Shown one piece after another: positions 4,774 through 6,273 of a DNA stretch of 6,273 nt. The DNA comes from CAZFAT01 sp964517075 (GTDB taxonomy: Bacteria; Acidobacteriota; Vicinamibacteria; Vicinamibacterales; SCN-69-37). The position numbers and the translations under genes are program-made. The notes below the pieces were generated by a model. The model was not told the DNA's origin. It did not search any database and saw nothing but the letters and a program-made list of their open reading frames with translations. Each line of letters starts with the position of its first letter. Positions within the stretch are counted from its first letter, which is position 1. The stretch covers positions 1 to 6,273 of the forward strand of contig CAZFAT010000326.1 in NCBI GenBank assembly GCA_964517075.1, read 5' to 3'.

Positions 4774-6273
4774 ATGCGTCGCCAACTGCGCTGGAAGCTC
4801 GTCGTCATTCTCGCTCTCGTCGTGGGTGCGTCCGCCTTCGCGTGGGTTCCGCCGCTGGCCGACCGCCTCGGGCTGCCTCTGCCTCGGATCCTCGCGGAGC
4901 GGCGGCTGTCGCTGGGCCTGGATCTCAGCGGCGGCGTACAGTTCGTTCTCCGCGTCAACGCGCACGAGGCGCTCGCCGTGGATCCCACGGTCACGCGCGA
5001 CGAGGTCGTCGCGCAGGCGCGTGAGGCGGTTGACCGCCGCGTCAACGCGCTCGGCGTCCTCGAGCCCGTCATCACCGTGCAGGGAGACGGGCGTGACGAG
5101 ATCGCGGTCCAATTGCCGGGCTTCACGGACGTCGAGCGCGCCCGTGCGATTCTGGGCCAGACAGCCCGGCTCGAATTGCGGGTGGTGCAGGACGCACCGT
5201 CCGCCGCCACGACCGCGGTCGTCAGCGGCCGCGACCTCCGTCGCGCGTGGCTCACACGCGACGATTTCGGCCAGCCCGCGGTCGGCTTCTCCCTCACGCC
5301 CGACGGCGCGCGTCGCTTCGCCGAGCTGACCTCCCGGCATGTCGGCCAACCTCTGGCGATCGTCCTCGACGATCAGGTCCAGTCCGCGCCAATCATCGAG
5401 AGCGCGATCACCACCGGCGAAGGGATCATCCGCGGCGGATTCTCCCTGCTGGAGGCCGCGGATTTGGCCCTGCTGCTGCAGGCCGGGGCGCTGCCGGTCT
5501 CGATGACCTTCCTCGGCGGGACGTACGTCGGGCCGACGCTCGGCGCGAGCGCCGTCGAGGCCGGCCTCGCGGCGTCGGCGAGCGGGCTGCTGCTCGTCGC
5601 CGCGTTCATGGTCGTGTACTACCGCCGCGCGGGCGTGAACGCCGTCATCTCGGTCGCGGCGAACCTGGCCCTCCTCCTCGGGCTGATGGCCTCGCTCGGC
5701 GCGGCGCTGACGCTGCCCGGGATCGCAGGCCTCATCCTCACGATCGGCATGGGTGTGGACTCGAACGTCCTCATCTTCGAGCGCATCAGGGAAGAGCTGC
5801 GCGCCGGCCAGCCGGTGCGGCGCGCCGTCGCGGCAGGTTTCGACCGCGTGTTCCTGACGATTCTCGACACGCATGTCACGTCGCTCGTCGCGGCGGCCTT
5901 CTTGTTTCAGTTCGGGACCGGCGCCATCCGCGGCTTCGCGACCACGCTGAGCCTGGGATTACTGACCAACCTGTTCACCGCCGTCGTCGTGTCGCGAACG
6001 ATGTTCGAGGTGACGCTCGCGCGCGGCCGACGCGTGACGATGGGATCCGGCGGGCTCAGCGGCCTGATCGCGCGCGGACCGGCCGACCTGATGGCGTACC
6101 GCGCTGCGGCGCTGTGGGCGTCTGCTGCCGTCATTGCCGCCGGCCTGACGGTCATCCTCGTCCGGGGCGTCCCGCTCGGCCTGGACTTCACCGGTGGCAC
6201 CGCCGTCGTGGCCCAGTTCGACGCTCCCGTCCGCGAGGATGACGTCCGACGGGCGATTCCGGGACCCGTCAGG
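4774..6273 (+). CDS. secDF: Protein translocase SecDF fusion, partial (SecF part cut at the right edge)
   Basis: The 500 codons in the window run open to the edge. SecDF is the membrane partner of SecYEG that uses the proton (or sodium) gradient to pull exported proteins through. Seen: TM1 (about 8-25); the LGLDLSGG motif (47-54); a periplasmic P1 domain of about 235 residues with VQLPGF, FSLTPDGARRFAELT and LAIVLDDQVQSAPII; then VGPTLG (252-257). TM2-TM6 lie between about 262 and 411, including IGMGVDSNVLIFERI (324-338), where Asp329 matches the ion-pathway aspartate of SecD, and LDTHVTSLVAA in TM5. Without any stop the frame continues into SecF: TM1 (about 444-463) and LGLDFTGGT (468-476). 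So SecD and SecF are one protein, as in Bacillus and Thermus, and P1 is compact like theirs rather than long as in E. coli. The start is set by GGAGG. No yajC precedes it; a small secreted ORF does. The rest of SecF is outside the window. Confidence 0.95.
   Translation, partial: MRRQLRWKLVVILALVVGASAFAWVPPLADRLGLPLPRILAERRLSLGLDLSGGVQFVLRVNAHEALAVDPTVTRDEVVAQAREAVDRRVNALGVLEPVITVQGDGRDEIAVQLPGFTDVERARAILGQTARLELRVVQDAPSAATTAVVSGRDLRRAWLTRDDFGQPAVGFSLTPDGARRFAELTSRHVGQPLAIVLDDQVQSAPIIESAITTGEGIIRGGFSLLEAADLALLLQAGALPVSMTFLGGTYVGPTLGASAVEAGLAASASGLLLVAAFMVVYYRRAGVNAVISVAANLALLLGLMASLGAALTLPGIAGLILTIGMGVDSNVLIFERIREELRAGQPVRRAVAAGFDRVFLTILDTHVTSLVAAAFLFQFGTGAIRGFATTLSLGLLTNLFTAVVVSRTMFEVTLARGRRVTMGSGGLSGLIARGPADLMAYRAAALWASAAVIAAGLTVILVRGVPLGLDFTGGTAVVAQFDAPVREDDVRRAIPGPVR

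Noticed and set aside
4552..5874. 440-codon open frame on the minus strand over the leader end and secDF
   Set aside because: It is low-complexity, Arg/Asp/Glu-rich, and antisense to unmistakable SecD motifs; a GC-rich shadow.

Overview
The window is GC-rich bacterial DNA with codons that mostly end in G or C. The gene content is a Planctomycete-type cytochrome/DUF1549 protein, a quinoprotein with an inserted haem-c domain and a DUF1080 tail, and a fused SecDF. Together these suggest a Gram-negative soil or water bacterium, most likely Acidobacteriota (Vicinamibacteria-like) or a related PSCyt/DUF1080-rich lineage. This placement is an inference from gene families, not from a marker gene.

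Layout. The left two thirds (1-4284) is read leftward. A large secreted PQQ-type dehydrogenase with an internal cytochrome c and a C-terminal DUF1080 (3-keto-glycoside hydrolase-type) domain occupies 1447-4284. It is followed, 139 bases downstream, by the N-terminal 435 codons of a secreted PSCyt1-DUF1549(-DUF1553) protein that runs off the left edge. Both look like periplasmic redox or carbohydrate-catabolism proteins. A short divergent control region (4285-4403) separates them from the right third, which is read rightward: a 102-codon ORF with a signal peptide (4404-4712), then a SecD-SecF fusion (4774 to the right edge, cut inside the SecF part).

Main point of interest. The small secreted ORF directly upstream of secDF has the layout of an export-monitoring arrest peptide (SecM-secA, VemP-secDF2, ApdA/ApdP-secDF). 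It has an N-terminal signal peptide, about 100 residues, no recognisable mature domain, and an Arg/Pro-rich C-terminus containing R-S-G-P, close to the R-A-G-P of SecM and R-A-P-P of ApdA/ApdP. Its stop codon lies four bases before an 8-base arm (ATCCCTCC) that is perfectly complementary to the secDF Shine-Dalgarno region (GGAGGGAT). A ribosome at or near the leader stop codon would therefore uncover the secDF start. A good sigma70-like promoter lies just upstream of the leader ORF. The arrangement is visible in the sequence; actual stalling and regulation are inference.
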